Source: Sphingomonas sp. Leaf32 (GTDB lineage Bacteria; Pseudomonadota; Alphaproteobacteria; Sphingomonadales; Sphingomonadaceae). Taken from it: 64,000 bases of DNA. The notes beneath the pieces were generated by a model. It was not told the origin of the DNA. It saw nothing but the letters and a program-made list of their open reading frames with translations, and made no database searches. Location: NCBI RefSeq assembly GCF_001421765.1, contig NZ_LMLA01000001.1:372001-436000 (forward strand), in the 5' to 3' direction. Made by a program: the position numbers and the translations under genes. Shown piece after piece: positions 1-8,365 of the stretch. The number at the start of each line of letters is the position of its first letter. Within the stretch, counting starts at the first letter, position 1.

Positions 1-26
1 ACGTCCCCCTCGACAGCGCTCCGGCG

Positions 27-803
27 ATGGTATCTAGCGCGGCGATGCTCGACGCCTCCTCCCTTGCCCTTGCCGCTGGTGCCGGCGTGCTCGGCGGTGC
101 GATGAACGCGCTGGCCGGGGGCGGGACCTTTGCGACGATGCCCGCGCTGATCGCGCTGGGGCTGCCCGGATCGATCGCCAATGCGACCTCCAACGTCGCG
201 CTGCAGCCGGGGGCCATCGCCAGCGCCTGGGCCTATCGCCGGGGGCTGGGGCCGCTGGGCGGATTGCCGATCCGGTTGCTGGCCGCCATCACCTTCGTCT
301 CCGGCCTGCTCGGCAGCCTGTTGCTGGTGTGGACGCCCAGCACCCTGTTCGACGTGATCGTGCCGTGGCTGTTGCTGGTCGCGTTCCTCGCCATCGCGTT
401 CGGGCGGAGCGCGGCGCGCTGGCTGCACGACCGGGTGACGATCGGTCCGGCGGCGCTGGTCGTGGCCCAGGTGCTGCTGGGCATCTATGGCGGCTATTTC
501 GGCGGTGGCGTGGGGATGATGGTCACCGCGACCTATGGCCTGCTGGTCGGGCAGAGCGTCAAGTCGATGGCGGCACCGCGCACGCTGATGCTGGCCACCG
601 CCAACAGCGCGGCGGCGATCGTGTTCGTGGCCACCGGCATGGTCGCATGGGCGGCGTGTATCCCGATGATCCTGGGCAGCATTCTCGGCGGATGGCTGGG
701 CGCGAAGCTGGGTGCGCGGCTGACGCCGGGGCAGATTCGCGCGTGGACGCTGGTGGTGACGTTCGGCGTGACCGTTGCGTTCTTCGTGCGCGCCTACCGC
801 TAA
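27..803 (+). CDS. TauE/SafE family sulfite exporter-like permease
   Basis: Predicted inner-membrane anion permease of the TauE/SafE (formerly DUF81) family, 258 aa, made mostly of hydrophobic helices. The N-terminal half carries the glycine-rich repeat seen in the family (LGGAMNALAGGGTFATMPAL), echoed in the second half near GGYFGGGVGMM, as expected for the two-repeat fold. Family members export sulfite, sulfoacetate or other organosulfur anions, but the substrate here cannot be read from sequence. An alternative start is the ATG at position 45; no convincing ribosome binding site is visible for either. It ends 4 nt into the convergent flavin reductase gene. A second paralogue lies at 25292-26065. 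Confidence 0.85.
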   Translation: MVSSAAMLDASSLALAAGAGVLGGAMNALAGGGTFATMPALIALGLPGSIANATSNVALQPGAIASAWAYRRGLGPLGGLPIRLLAAITFVSGLLGSLLLVWTPSTLFDVIVPWLLLVAFLAIAFGRSAARWLHDRVTIGPAALVVAQVLLGIYGGYFGGGVGMMVTATYGLLVGQSVKSMAAPRTLMLATANSAAAIVFVATGMVAWAACIPMILGSILGGWLGAKLGARLTPGQIRAWTLVVTFGVTVAFFVRAYR

Positions 804-1405
804 CCCGGCCGCCGCATGTCGAAGCGTTCGCCGGGTTCGAAATAATCCCCCGCCCCGCCGCCGCGCAGGATCGGACGGGCGCGTTCGGTGCGATAGACGC
901 CGTCGTCGAGCTGCGCCGGATCGATATGGACCTGCACCACTTCCCCCAGCACCAGCCAGGTATCGATGTCGCCGCCCCGATGATCGGTCAGGCGGATGAT
1001 CTGCGTCGTGCGGCATTCGAACTGGACCGGCGACCCGGCGACGCGGGGCGGCGCGACCAGCGTCGAGGGCAAGGTGTCGAGGCCGGCAAGGGCGAATTCA
1101 TCGGCATCGGTCATCGCCGAGGTCGCGTTCATCGCCTCCGCCTGTGGCCGCGTCGCGAGGTTCCAGACGAACTCCCCGGTCGCCCGGGCATTGGCCAGCG
1201 TATCCTTGGCCGCGGTCGAGGCGAAGCCGATGATCGGCGGACGATAGTTGAAGGCGTTGAAGAAACTGTAGGGCGCGAGATTTCGTTTCCCCTCGCCCGA
1301 CAGGCTGGAAATCCAGCCGATCGGGCGCGGCGCGACGATCGCGTTGAACGGATCATGGGGCAGGCGATGGCCGTCGGCCGGGGCATAGGAATGGAAGTCG
1401 GTCAT
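800..1405 (-). CDS. Flavin reductase family protein (FMN-binding split barrel)
   Basis: 201 aa protein of the flavin reductase-like, FMN-binding split-barrel family. Diagnostic stretches are NAIVAPRPIGWISSLS near the N-terminus, APYSFFNAFNYRPPIIGF around residues 45-65, and a C-terminal half with ECRTTQII and LGEVV. Such proteins bind FMN and either supply reduced flavin to a partner monooxygenase or reduce small substrates; the substrate is unknown. The reading frame is open far upstream, but similarity to the family begins at the ATG ending at 1405, so I chose that start. It overlaps the end of the TauE gene by 4 nt tail to tail and is divergent from the cytochrome b gene at 1484. Confidence 0.85.
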   Translation of the reverse strand: MTDFHSYAPADGHRLPHDPFNAIVAPRPIGWISSLSGEGKRNLAPYSFFNAFNYRPPIIGFASTAAKDTLANARATGEFVWNLATRPQAEAMNATSAMTDADEFALAGLDTLPSTLVAPPRVAGSPVQFECRTTQIIRLTDHRGGDIDTWLVLGEVVQVHIDPAQLDDGVYRTERARPILRGGGAGDYFEPGERFDMRRPG

Positions 1406-1483
1406 GGTCGTCCCCAACGCACGATATGGACGCCGGGTGCAACGCCCCTTCGCACCGCCCGGTTCGCGCCGTAGGATGACGGC

Positions 1484-2176
1484 ATGACGACGCGAACGAT
1501 CAAGCGCCATGCCCTTGCCACCCGGTTGTGGCACTGGGTCAATGCGGTCGCGGTCATCATCCTGATCGGCAGCGGGCTGATGATCCTGAACGCCCATCCC
1601 CGGCTCTATTGGGGGCGGTACGGCGCCAATTTCGACCATGCGTGGCTGACGTTCGACCGGTTCCCGGGATGGGTGACGATCCCGCAGACCTACAACCTGG
1701 CGCTCGCCCGCAACTGGCATCTGACCTTCGCGCTGGTGCTGGGGTTCGGTTTGCTGGCGTACATGATCGCGAGTCTGGTCAATCGGCATTTCCAGCGCGA
1801 TCTGGCGCTGCGTCGGCGGGAATTGTCGCGGCGGCATCTGCTGGCGGATATTCGCGCGCATCTCGCCTTCCGCTTCCATGATCCTGAGGCACCCGGCGAT
1901 TACAACATATTGCAGAAGCTGAGCTATGTCCTGGTGATCTTCGGGCTGCTGCCGCTGGTGATCGCGACCGGCATCACCCTGTCGCCGGGGCTGAACGCGG
2001 CGTTTCCATGGCTGCTGGAAATTCTGGGCGGGCGGCAATCGGCGCGGTCGATCCATTTCCTGGCCGCGAGCGGCATCACCCTGTTCGTGATCGTCCATCT
2101 GGTGCTGGTTATCCTCGCCGGCGCGCTCAACGAGGTACGTTCGATGGTTACCGGTCGCTGGCGGGTGCCCGAATGA
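1484..2176 (+). CDS. Cytochrome b/b6-domain membrane protein
   Basis: 230 aa integral membrane protein with four or five hydrophobic segments (about residues 14-32, 82-104, 143-163, 185-215). Histidines in the helices (RLWHWVNA, NWHLTF, SIHFLAA, VIVHLVL) are arranged as heme b ligands in the Ni,Fe-hydrogenase/thiosulfate reductase cytochrome b family. It probably moves electrons between the quinone pool and its partner. Its stop codon overlaps the start of the molybdopterin oxidoreductase gene (ATGA at 2173-2176), so the two are translationally coupled and very likely form one redox unit, comparable in principle to the MsrQ-MsrP pair. AGGA lies upstream of the ATG. Confidence 0.85.
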   Translation: MTTRTIKRHALATRLWHWVNAVAVIILIGSGLMILNAHPRLYWGRYGANFDHAWLTFDRFPGWVTIPQTYNLALARNWHLTFALVLGFGLLAYMIASLVNRHFQRDLALRRRELSRRHLLADIRAHLAFRFHDPEAPGDYNILQKLSYVLVIFGLLPLVIATGITLSPGLNAAFPWLLEILGGRQSARSIHFLAASGITLFVIVHLVLVILAGALNEVRSMVTGRWRVPE

Positions 2177-2925
2177 GCCGGCTGATCTCGCGTCGGTCGG
2201 CGCTGGTGGTGGGGGCCGGCGGACTGGTCACGGCGTGCGACCGGGTGGCGCAACTGCCCGCCGCACAGGCACTGCTGGGCGGCACGGAGGATGTCCATCG
2301 CGGCCTGCAACGCGCAATCACCGCCCGCGACGCGCTGGCGGTCGAATATCGCCCCGAACAGCGTTCCCCGATCTTTCGTGCCAACGGCACCAACAATCCG
2401 AATACGCCCGATTACAACGCCCATGTCGCGAACCGCTTCGCCGATTGGCGGGTGACGATCGACGGGCTGGTCGCGCGACCGCTGTCGCTGCGGCTCGACC
2501 AGATCCGGTCGATACCGTCGCGACAGCAGATCACGCGGCACGACTGCGTCGAGGGGTGGAGCGCGATCGGCAAATGGACCGGGCCGCGATTGTCGCGGCT
2601 GCTCGAACTGGCGGGGTTGCGGCCGGACGCGCGCTATCTGGTGTTCCACTGCGCCGATGCGATCGGCGGGCGGCGCTATTACGAATCGATCGATCTGGTC
2701 GATGCCTTCCACCCGCAGACGATATTGGCGTGGGCGCTGAACGACCGGCTGCTGGGTGTGCCGAACGGTGCGCCGCTGCGCCTGCGGGTCGAGCGGCAAC
2801 TGGGGTACAAGCACGCCAAATATGTCGAGCGGATCGAGGCGGTCGCGTCGCTGGGCGGTATCGCCGGGGGCAAGGGCGGCTTCTGGGAAGATGTCGCCGG
2901 GTATGACTGGTATGCCGGGATTTAG
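2173..2925 (+). CDS. Tat-exported molybdopterin-dependent oxidoreductase, predicted lipoprotein
   Basis: 250 aa member of the sulfite oxidase/YedY-like molybdopterin fold. The N-terminus has a twin-arginine motif (SRRSALVVGAGG) followed directly by a lipobox (LVTAC), so the enzyme is probably exported folded by Tat and lipid-anchored. The likely Mo-ligand cysteine is Cys125 in HDCVEGWSAIGKWTG. The C-terminal part (GAPLRLRVERQLGYKHAKYV) is typical for cofactor binding. The frame is open upstream, but the ATG at 2173 overlaps the cytochrome b stop codon and begins exactly at the signal sequence. The partner cytochrome suggests electrons come from or go to quinone. The substrate (for example methionine sulfoxide or another S/N-oxide) is inference. 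Confidence 0.85.
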   Translation: MSRLISRRSALVVGAGGLVTACDRVAQLPAAQALLGGTEDVHRGLQRAITARDALAVEYRPEQRSPIFRANGTNNPNTPDYNAHVANRFADWRVTIDGLVARPLSLRLDQIRSIPSRQQITRHDCVEGWSAIGKWTGPRLSRLLELAGLRPDARYLVFHCADAIGGRRYYESIDLVDAFHPQTILAWALNDRLLGVPNGAPLRLRVERQLGYKHAKYVERIEAVASLGGIAGGKGGFWEDVAGYDWYAGI

Positions 2926-2940
2926 GTAGGAAGAAGTCGG

Positions 2941-3130
2941 TTCACGCGAAGGCGCGGAGGGGTTGCGTCCGGCGCGACGACGCCCGCGTAAGCGGCTTTA
3001 TCGACCTTTACAGCGGGCGGGATGGTCTACCGATCGCGGCAGCATCGCCTCGTACCCGACCTCTCTGCGCCTCCGCGCCTCTGCGCGAACCACTTTTCTT
3101 CTTCTCCGCGTCTCCGCGCCTTCGCGTGAA
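2941..3130. repeat. Dispersed inverted repeat, family D (TTCACGCGAAGGCGCGGAG type)
   Basis: The left arm TTCACGCGAAGGCGCGGAG (2941-2959) is matched by its reverse complement near 3112-3130, with a second degenerate copy of the right arm at 3069-3090. About 100 bp of unrelated sequence separate the arms. The same arms recur at 44929-45081 and, degenerate, near 21868-22008. I found no coding capacity. It lies in the 400 bp gap between the molybdopterin oxidoreductase and pnp. Confidence 0.75.
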
Positions 3131-3157
3131 CCAACCCTATCTTCTTCGACCGAGCGA

Positions 3158-3253
3158 GACCCCAGCTTGCGCTGGGGTGACGTTCGAGGCGGGCGGTGGT
3201 GCGGCAGGGCAGCCACGTGTGGCTCTGGATTCCCGCCTGCGCGGGGATAAGGA
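3158..3253. repeat. Dispersed palindromic repeat, family B (CCCCAGCnnnnGCTGGGG type)
   Basis: Two small palindromes, one near 3160-3177 and one near 3229-3250, flank a variable centre. This is the same architecture as the repeats at 21645-21730, 26139-26235, 38811-38894, 47548-47644 and 57461-57555. It occupies the rest of the gap upstream of the pnp terminator. Confidence 0.75.
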
Positions 3254-3271
3254 AGGCAGGAAAGCCGCACG

Positions 3272-3304
3272 AAAAAGGGGCCCGCGTCGCCGCGAGCCCC
3301 CTTT
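3272..3304 (-). terminator. Rho-independent terminator after pnp
   Basis: On the minus strand a 10 bp GC-rich stem (GGGGCTCGCG paired with CGCGGGCCCC, one G-U pair) closes a GCGA loop and is followed by five T. It begins about 22 nt after the pnp stop codon and ends the rimP-to-pnp transcription block. Confidence 0.85.
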
Positions 3305-3326
3305 CCTTCACGCCGAAGCGTGCCGA

Positions 3327-5672
3327 TCAGTTGTCGGTGATGAACGACGGCAGGCCGGCATTGCCACCGTCTTCCTTCGCCTCTTCGCGACGCGGACGGT
3401 CGCCACGGTCGCGGCGGGGGCCACGGTCGCCGCCGTCGCGACGCGGGCCGCGATCGCCGCCTTCGCCGCGCGGACCACGATCACCACGATCGCCACCGTC
3501 ACGACGGGGACCACGCGGGCCACGGTCGCCGCCTTCGCGCGGTTCGCGTGCAGGACGGGTGTCCTCCAGCTCGGCACCGGTTTCCTGGTCGACGACGCGC
3601 ATCGACAGGCGCACCTTGCCGCGCGGATCGACTTCGAGGACCTTGACCTTCACTTCCTGTCCCTCGGACAGAACGTCGGCGACCTTCTCGACCCGCTCGT
3701 TGCGGATTTCCGAAACGTGGACGAGACCGTCCTTGCCGCCCATGAAGTTCACGAACGCACCGAAATCGACGAGGTTGACGACCTTGCCGTTGTAGATCTT
3801 GCCGACCTCGGCCTCTTCGACCAGGCCCTTGATCCAATTGATCGCGGCTTCGATCTGCGCCGGATCGGACGACGACACCTTGATGACGCCCTCGTCGTCG
3901 ATGTCGACCTTCGCGCCGGTGGTGGCGACGATCTCGCGGATCACCTTGCCGCCGGTGCCGATGACTTCACGAATCTTCGACTTGTCGATCGTGAAGGTTT
4001 CGATGCGCGGGGCGTGCGCCGACAGCTCGCCACGGGTTTCGCCCAGTGCCTTAGCCATTTCGCCGAGGATGTGCGCGCGGCCTTCATTGGCCTGCGCGAG
4101 TGCGACCTTCATGATCTCTTCGGTGATACCGGCGATCTTGATGTCCATCTGCAGGCTGGTGATGCCTTCGCTGGTGCCGGCGACCTTGAAGTCCATGTCG
4201 CCCAGATGATCCTCGTCGCCGAGGATGTCGCTGATGACCGCGAAATCCTTGCCTTCGAGGATCAATCCCATGGCGATGCCCGACACCGGACGCTTGAGCG
4301 GCACGCCCGCGTCCATCATCGACAGCGAACCGCCGCACACCGTCGCCATCGACGACGAGCCGTTCGACTCGGTGATGTCCGACAGGACGCGGATCGTGTA
4401 CGGGAACTCGTCCTTGGTCGGCAGGACCGGGTTGAGCGCGCGCCACGCGAGCTTGCCGTGGCCGACTTCTCGACGCCCCGGCGCACCGAAGCGACCGACT
4501 TCACCGACCGAATAAGGCGGGAAGTTATAGTGCAGCATGAAGCGTTCGTAGTGCAGGCCGTTCAGCCCGTCGATCATCTGCTCCGCGTCCTTGGTGCCAA
4601 GCGTCGTGGTGCAGATCGCCTGTGTCTCGCCGCGAGTGAACAGCGCCGAACCATGCGCGCGCGGCAGGAAGTGGACCATCGCCTCGATCGGGCGGACCGT
4701 CTTCGTATCGCGGCCGTCGATGCGGCGGCCGTCCTTCAGGATGGCGGTACGGACGATCTCGGCTTCCAGCTTCTTCACGAGCTTGAGCGTGCCGAGATAC
4801 TGCGCCGGATCGCTTTCCTTGAGGTCGGCCAGCGCTTCGCGCGCCTTGGTGCGGGCGTCGTTGATCGCGTTCTGGCGCGCCTGCTTGTCGGTCAGCTTGT
4901 AGGCTGCCGTCAGGTCCTTGCCGATCAGCGTCTTGAGCTTCTTCTTCGCGGCCGACTGGTCGGCGACGGGTGCCAGTTCCCACGGGTCCTTGGCGGCCTG
5001 TTCCGCTAGGTCGATGATGCAGTCGACGATCTTCTTCGACGCATCGTGCGCGAAGACGACGGCGCCCAGCATGACCTCTTCCGACAGCTCCTTGGCTTCG
5101 GATTCGACCATCATCACCGCATCGCCGGTGGCGGCGACGACGAGGTCGAGTTCGCCTTCCTTCACCTGATCCAGCGTCGGGTTCAGGACATATTCGCCAT
5201 CGACATAGCCGACGCGCGCCGCGCCGATCGGACCCATGAACGGCACGCCCGAAATCGTCAGTGCCGCCGACGCGGCGATCATCGCGACGATGTCCGGCTC
5301 GTTCTCGCCGTCATAGCTCAGCACCTGGGCGATGACGTTGATTTCGTTGTAGAAACCTTCGGGGAACAGCGGGCGGATCGGACGGTCGATCAGGCGGCTG
5401 ACCAGTGTTTCCTTTTCGGTCGCACCGCGTTCGCGCTTGAAGAAGCCGCCGGGGATGCGGCCCGCGGCCGAATACTTCTCCTGATAGTGGACAGTCAGCG
5501 GGAAGAAATCCTGCCCTTCCTTGACCGAGCGTGCGGCGGTGACCGCGCACAGCACCACGGTTTCCCCCAACGTCGCGATGACCGCGCCGTCGGCTTGCCG
5601 TGCGACACGGCCCGTTTCGAGGGTCAGCGTCTTGCCGCCCAGGTCCATGGTGCTTTTCTTGATATCGAACAT
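3327..5672 (-). CDS. pnp: Polyribonucleotide nucleotidyltransferase (PNPase)
   Basis: 781 aa phosphorolytic 3'-5' exoribonuclease, a core RNA-decay enzyme. Two RNase PH-like domains are visible (starting [20 protein letters not shown]; second core with [19 protein letters not shown]), followed by a KH domain ([20 protein letters not shown]) and an S1 domain ([20 protein letters not shown]). After S1, about residues 700-781 form a low-complexity tail of repeated [14 protein letters not shown] units, longer than in the Escherichia coli enzyme; it may contact RNA or RNase E. The ATG ending at 5672 matches the conserved family N-terminus although the frame is open further upstream. It follows rpsO after a structured 230 nt gap. 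Confidence 0.98.
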   Translation of the reverse strand: MFDIKKSTMDLGGKTLTLETGRVARQADGAVIATLGETVVLCAVTAARSVKEGQDFFPLTVHYQEKYSAAGRIPGGFFKRERGATEKETLVSRLIDRPIRPLFPEGFYNEINVIAQVLSYDGENEPDIVAMIAASAALTISGVPFMGPIGAARVGYVDGEYVLNPTLDQVKEGELDLVVAATGDAVMMVESEAKELSEEVMLGAVVFAHDASKKIVDCIIDLAEQAAKDPWELAPVADQSAAKKKLKTLIGKDLTAAYKLTDKQARQNAINDARTKAREALADLKESDPAQYLGTLKLVKKLEAEIVRTAILKDGRRIDGRDTKTVRPIEAMVHFLPRAHGSALFTRGETQAICTTTLGTKDAEQMIDGLNGLHYERFMLHYNFPPYSVGEVGRFGAPGRREVGHGKLAWRALNPVLPTKDEFPYTIRVLSDITESNGSSSMATVCGGSLSMMDAGVPLKRPVSGIAMGLILEGKDFAVISDILGDEDHLGDMDFKVAGTSEGITSLQMDIKIAGITEEIMKVALAQANEGRAHILGEMAKALGETRGELSAHAPRIETFTIDKSKIREVIGTGGKVIREIVATTGAKVDIDDEGVIKVSSSDPAQIEAAINWIKGLVEEAEVGKIYNGKVVNLVDFGAFVNFMGGKDGLVHVSEIRNERVEKVADVLSEGQEVKVKVLEVDPRGKVRLSMRVVDQETGAELEDTRPAREPREGGDRGPRGPRRDGGDRGDRGPRGEGGDRGPRRDGGDRGPRRDRGDRPRREEAKEDGGNAGLPSFITDN

Positions 5673-5718
5673 GTCGTTTCCTTCGCGTCCGGCGGCCCTA
5701 TGCGCGCCGGGGCAGCTT

Positions 5719-5836
5719 GGGTGGAGGTCCACCCCTTGAATCAGGCCGTTTCGGCCCGGTGTCCCGCATCGCCGGATTGCGGCGGGACGGCTTGGCCGGA
5801 TGTCCGGTCGCAAAGCCTATACCCCGTTTTGCGGGG
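5719..5836 (-). promoter_or_regulatory. Structured pnp leader (possible autoregulatory region)
   Basis: The 230 nt between rpsO and pnp carries a chain of short perfect stems when read as RNA: 5719-5734 (6 bp, 4 nt loop), 5744-5756 (5 bp, 3 nt loop), 5761-5788 (7 bp) and 5822-5836 (5 bp). In enterobacteria the pnp leader forms an RNase III-cleaved hairpin through which PNPase represses itself. A similar role here is inference from position and fold only. Confidence 0.45.
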
Positions 5837-5870
5837 AATTGGGTGACGGAGTTTGTGCCGCCCCACATGG

Positions 5871-5900
5871 AAAAAGGGCGGCCCGTCGGACCGCCCTTTC
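5871..5900 (-). terminator. Rho-independent terminator after rpsO
   Basis: Minus-strand hairpin with GGGCGG pairing to CCGCCC, followed by five T, placed directly after the rpsO stop codon. It may be only partly efficient, allowing read-through into pnp, as the gene order suggests. Confidence 0.8.
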
Positions 5901-5902
5901 CC

Positions 5903-6172
5903 TTACTTCCGAAGGCCGAGCTTCGCGATCAGCGTCGTGTAACGCTCCGCGTCCTTCTTCTTCAGATAGTCGAGCAGCGAACGCCGCTTGTTGACCAGCA
6001 TCAGCAGACCGCGACGCGAGTGATTGTCCTTCGCATGGGTCTTGAAGTGCTCGGTCAGGTTCTGGATGCGGGTGGTCAGGATGGCGACCTGTACTTCAGG
6101 GCTGCCGGTGTCGCCTTCGGCGCGGGCATGTTCCTGGATCAGTGCCTGACGGTTTTCGGGAGTGATCGACAT
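5903..6172 (-). CDS. rpsO: 30S ribosomal protein S15
   Basis: 89 aa, exactly the usual S15 length. It starts [17 protein letters not shown] and contains the conserved [14 protein letters not shown] and [18 protein letters not shown] stretches that contact 16S rRNA. S15 is a primary binder of the central domain of the 30S subunit. It lies 11 bp downstream of truB and is followed by its own terminator and then pnp, the classic truB-rpsO-pnp order. Confidence 0.98.
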   Translation of the reverse strand: MSITPENRQALIQEHARAEGDTGSPEVQVAILTTRIQNLTEHFKTHAKDNHSRRGLLMLVNKRRSLLDYLKKKDAERYTTLIAKLGLRK

Positions 6173-6183
6173 CGTCGTCCTTT

Positions 6184-7185
6184 CTATTCGAGGTTGAAGC
6201 CGCGCACGACACGGGTTTCCCCGTCGAGTGTCTCGACCAGCGCCACCGGGACATTCCCCAGCGTCGCGAAGCCCAGACCGTCGTCCGCTGCAAACCCGAT
6301 CAGTCGAAGCCCCTTGCGGAGCCGCCCTGCCTGATCGGGGTTCAGGGACAGAGCCGGGATGTCGTCCAGCCCCGCCCCCAGTGGCAGGAGCGTTTCTTCA
6401 AGCGCGTGCCCCTTACCCAATTCCGCCAGTTTGTCCAGCGAAATGGCCGATTCGAGGGTGAACGGGCCGGCTTTGGTGCGGCGGAGCATGGTGACGTGGC
6501 CGACCGTGCCGAGCGCGAAGGCGATGTCGCGGGCGAGGCTGCGGATATAGGTGCCCTTCGACACGAAGGCGGACAGGGTGATTTCCTGCAAATCCTCCCC
6601 GCTCGCGGGCAAGGGGACCGCAGGCGCAGCCGGGGGTGGAGGGGGGCTTCCAGCAGCGGAGCGTTCGTGGACGCCCCCCTCCACCATGCTGCGCATGGTC
6701 CCCCTCCCCGTGCCGGGGAGGATTTGGAGCGCGTAAACCGTCACCTTCCGAGTCGCGAGGACTACCTCTTCCCCCTTGCGCGCCAGGTCATAGGCACGTT
6801 CGCCATCGACCTTCAGCGCGGAGTATGCCGGCGGAACCTGCTCGATCGGCCCGGTAAAGCGCGCCAAGACCGCCCCAACCGCCGCCAGCGTCGGCCGCAC
6901 CGGCGACTCGGCGATCACCTTGCCCTCCAGGTCGAGCGTATCGGTCTGCGTGCCGAAGCGGATGGTGAAGTCGTAGCGTTTCGAAGCGTCGAGCATCCGC
7001 CCGGCAAGCTTGGTAGCCTCCCCGATCGCGACCGGCAGCACGCCGGTCGCCAGCGGGTCGAGCGTGCCGCCATGGCCGACCTTGTGCTTGCCATAGCCGC
7101 CCTCGCGCAGCGCGCGCTTCACTGCCGAGACGATCTGCGTCGATCCGGGGCCGAGCGGTTTGTCGATGATGATCCAGCCGTGCAT
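6184..7185 (-). CDS. truB: tRNA pseudouridine(55) synthase TruB with in-frame repeat insertion
   Basis: Makes pseudouridine 55 in the T-loop of tRNAs. The 333 aa product has the TruB catalytic motif [15 protein letters not shown] with the catalytic aspartate at about residue 43, the [12 protein letters not shown] motif, and the [13 protein letters not shown] motif. Between the KVTVYALQ strand (ending at residue 154) and EITLSAF (from 200) sits a Pro/Gly/Ala-rich stretch of about 46 residues that corresponds exactly to a palindromic repeat in the DNA (6589-6726, see that feature). Without it the protein would be about 287 aa, near the family norm. The reading frame is intact, so the enzyme is probably functional with a surface insert. 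The start overlaps the stop of the upstream gene (TGATG). Confidence 0.95.
   Translation of the reverse strand: MHGWIIIDKPLGPGSTQIVSAVKRALREGGYGKHKVGHGGTLDPLATGVLPVAIGEATKLAGRMLDASKRYDFTIRFGTQTDTLDLEGKVIAESPVRPTLAAVGAVLARFTGPIEQVPPAYSALKVDGERAYDLARKGEEVVLATRKVTVYALQILPGTGRGTMRSMVEGGVHERSAAGSPPPPPAAPAVPLPASGEDLQEITLSAFVSKGTYIRSLARDIAFALGTVGHVTMLRRTKAGPFTLESAISLDKLAELGKGHALEETLLPLGAGLDDIPALSLNPDQAGRLRKGLRLIGFAADDGLGFATLGNVPVALVETLDGETRVVRGFNLE
6589..6726. repeat. Palindromic repeat family A, inserted in frame in truB
   Basis: A 138 bp element with perfect 13 bp terminal inverted repeats (CAAATCCTCCCCG at 6589-6601 and its complement at 6714-6726), continuing into an imperfect inner stem and a GGTGGAGGGGGG / CCCCCCTCCACC pair. 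The same element lies between lysC and yjbQ at 19880-20015. Its length is a multiple of three, and in the truB frame it contains no stop, so it is translated as residues 154-199. Confidence 0.88.
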
Positions 7186-7790
7186 CAGGAAATCCAGATT
7201 CGGTTACCGGCGATCCATCGCCACTTGCCGCCCTCGCGACGAAACGCCCATTGATCGCCGACGCCCGAGCGTGGCCCCGCGACGATGCCGACCTCGACGA
7301 ACGCCCAGTCGCCATGATGCGCGACGTTCGAAAGCGTGACCGACACGCAACCCACCGTGGGCTGCAATGCCTGTCCGGGTTGCAGCAGGTCGAGGGCAAT
7401 CGCCGGACCATCGGACCCTGCCCCCGTGCTGCGCGGCGGCGGCGGGAAGGGATCGGCCAGCAACAGCGCGACGACCGCGTCGTTCAGTTCCTGTCGCCGC
7501 CACCCGATCAGCGGCTTGTCGTCGGCGCCGGTCCAGCGCGCCTGCGCGATCCATTGGCCCGCGACCTTTCGGCGCTGGTCGGGCGTCAGGGCAAGGATGT
7601 CGGGCGCTTCGGCCATGTTGGCGCGCATCTCCGCGAACGTCCGGTCGAGCAGCGTCGGCGTGATGCAGCGGGGCGCCGCTCCATCGCCGCCGATCTTTCG
7701 CAACGTCGCGCGGAGGACCTCCGCATCGTCGGACGGCAACGGGGCCGCCGACAACAGGGCCAGCATCGGCAGGATCGCAAAAGCGCGCAT
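7185..7790 (-). CDS. Exported protein of unknown function
   Basis: 201 aa. I do not recognise a named family. It begins MRAFAILPMLALLSAAPLPS, a clear secretion signal, and the rest looks globular: a helical middle (LTPDQRRKVAGQWIAQAR) and a C-terminal strand-rich part ending GGKWRWIAGNRIWIS. An upstream ATG ending at 7823 would destroy the signal peptide and overlap tdk by 34 nt, so I chose the ATG that overlaps the tdk stop by one base (TGATG). The 3' end overlaps the truB start in the same way, so it is translationally coupled on both sides within the operon. Confidence 0.7.
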   Translation of the reverse strand: MRAFAILPMLALLSAAPLPSDDAEVLRATLRKIGGDGAAPRCITPTLLDRTFAEMRANMAEAPDILALTPDQRRKVAGQWIAQARWTGADDKPLIGWRRQELNDAVVALLLADPFPPPPRSTGAGSDGPAIALDLLQPGQALQPTVGCVSVTLSNVAHHGDWAFVEVGIVAGPRSGVGDQWAFRREGGKWRWIAGNRIWIS

Positions 7791-8365
7791 CAACGCATGG
7801 CGTCGCAGAAATGGCGTCGGCACAGCGCGACATAGCGGTCGTTGCCGCCGATTTCGGTCTGCTGCCCATCGCGCACGGCGCGCCCCTCGCTATCCACCCG
7901 CAGGTTCATCGTCGCCTTGCGCCCGCAGGTGCAGACCGATTTCAACTCGATCAGCGCATCGGCGATCGCCAGCAGCCGCGCCGATCCGGGGAAAAGCGCG
8001 CCCCGGAAATCGGTACGTAGGCCATAGGCGAGCACCGGCACGCCCAGATCGTCGGCGACCTTCGCCAGTTGATCCACCTGCACGCTCGACAGGAATTGCG
8101 CCTCATCGACCAGCACGCAGCCGACCGCGTGCTGGCAGTGTTGCGCGGCGACGGTTTCGAGCAGGTCGGTATCGGCGTCGAACGGCGTCGCGGGTGCCGA
8201 CAGGCCGATGCGCGAGCCGATCGTCCCCGCCCCCTCGCGCGTGTCGATCGCGGCGGTGAACAGCATCGTGGTCAGCCCGCGCTCGCGATAGTTGAAATCG
8301 GCCTGCAGCAGCGTCGTCGATTTGCCCGCGTTCATCGAAGCATAATAGAAATAGAGCTTGGCCAC
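7790..8365 (-). CDS. tdk: Thymidine kinase
   Basis: 191 aa type II thymidine kinase, which phosphorylates thymidine to dTMP in nucleoside salvage. The P-loop is YASMNAGKSTTLLQ at residues 7-20, the VLVDEAQFLSS motif holds the catalytic glutamate, and zinc-binding cysteines appear as CTCGRKA and the C-terminal CRRHFCDAMR. It sits between rbfA and truB, where other alphaproteobacteria usually have rbfA followed directly by truB, so it is a guest in the translation operon. The start is immediately adjacent to the rbfA stop codon. Confidence 0.95.
   Translation of the reverse strand: MAKLYFYYASMNAGKSTTLLQADFNYRERGLTTMLFTAAIDTREGAGTIGSRIGLSAPATPFDADTDLLETVAAQHCQHAVGCVLVDEAQFLSSVQVDQLAKVADDLGVPVLAYGLRTDFRGALFPGSARLLAIADALIELKSVCTCGRKATMNLRVDSEGRAVRDGQQTEIGGNDRYVALCRRHFCDAMR

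Noticed and set aside
1..26. End of an upstream gene at the left edge
   Set aside because: Only 26 bases precede the TauE frame; no stop codon in a supported frame or recognisable protein end can be shown.
3370..3560. Short tandem repeats in the pnp 3' end that look like a CRISPR-like array
   Set aside because: The period is that of GGDRG-type codons in a coding tail, units are imperfect and there are no spacers; no cas genes are present.
3126..5009. A 627-codon open frame antisense to pnp, and similar long antisense frames over infB (9319-12366) and CDC48 (49622-51160)
   Set aside because: They are rich in Arg, Asp and Leu with no family similarity and exactly mirror the codon periodicity of GC-rich genes on the other strand; the sense genes are certain.
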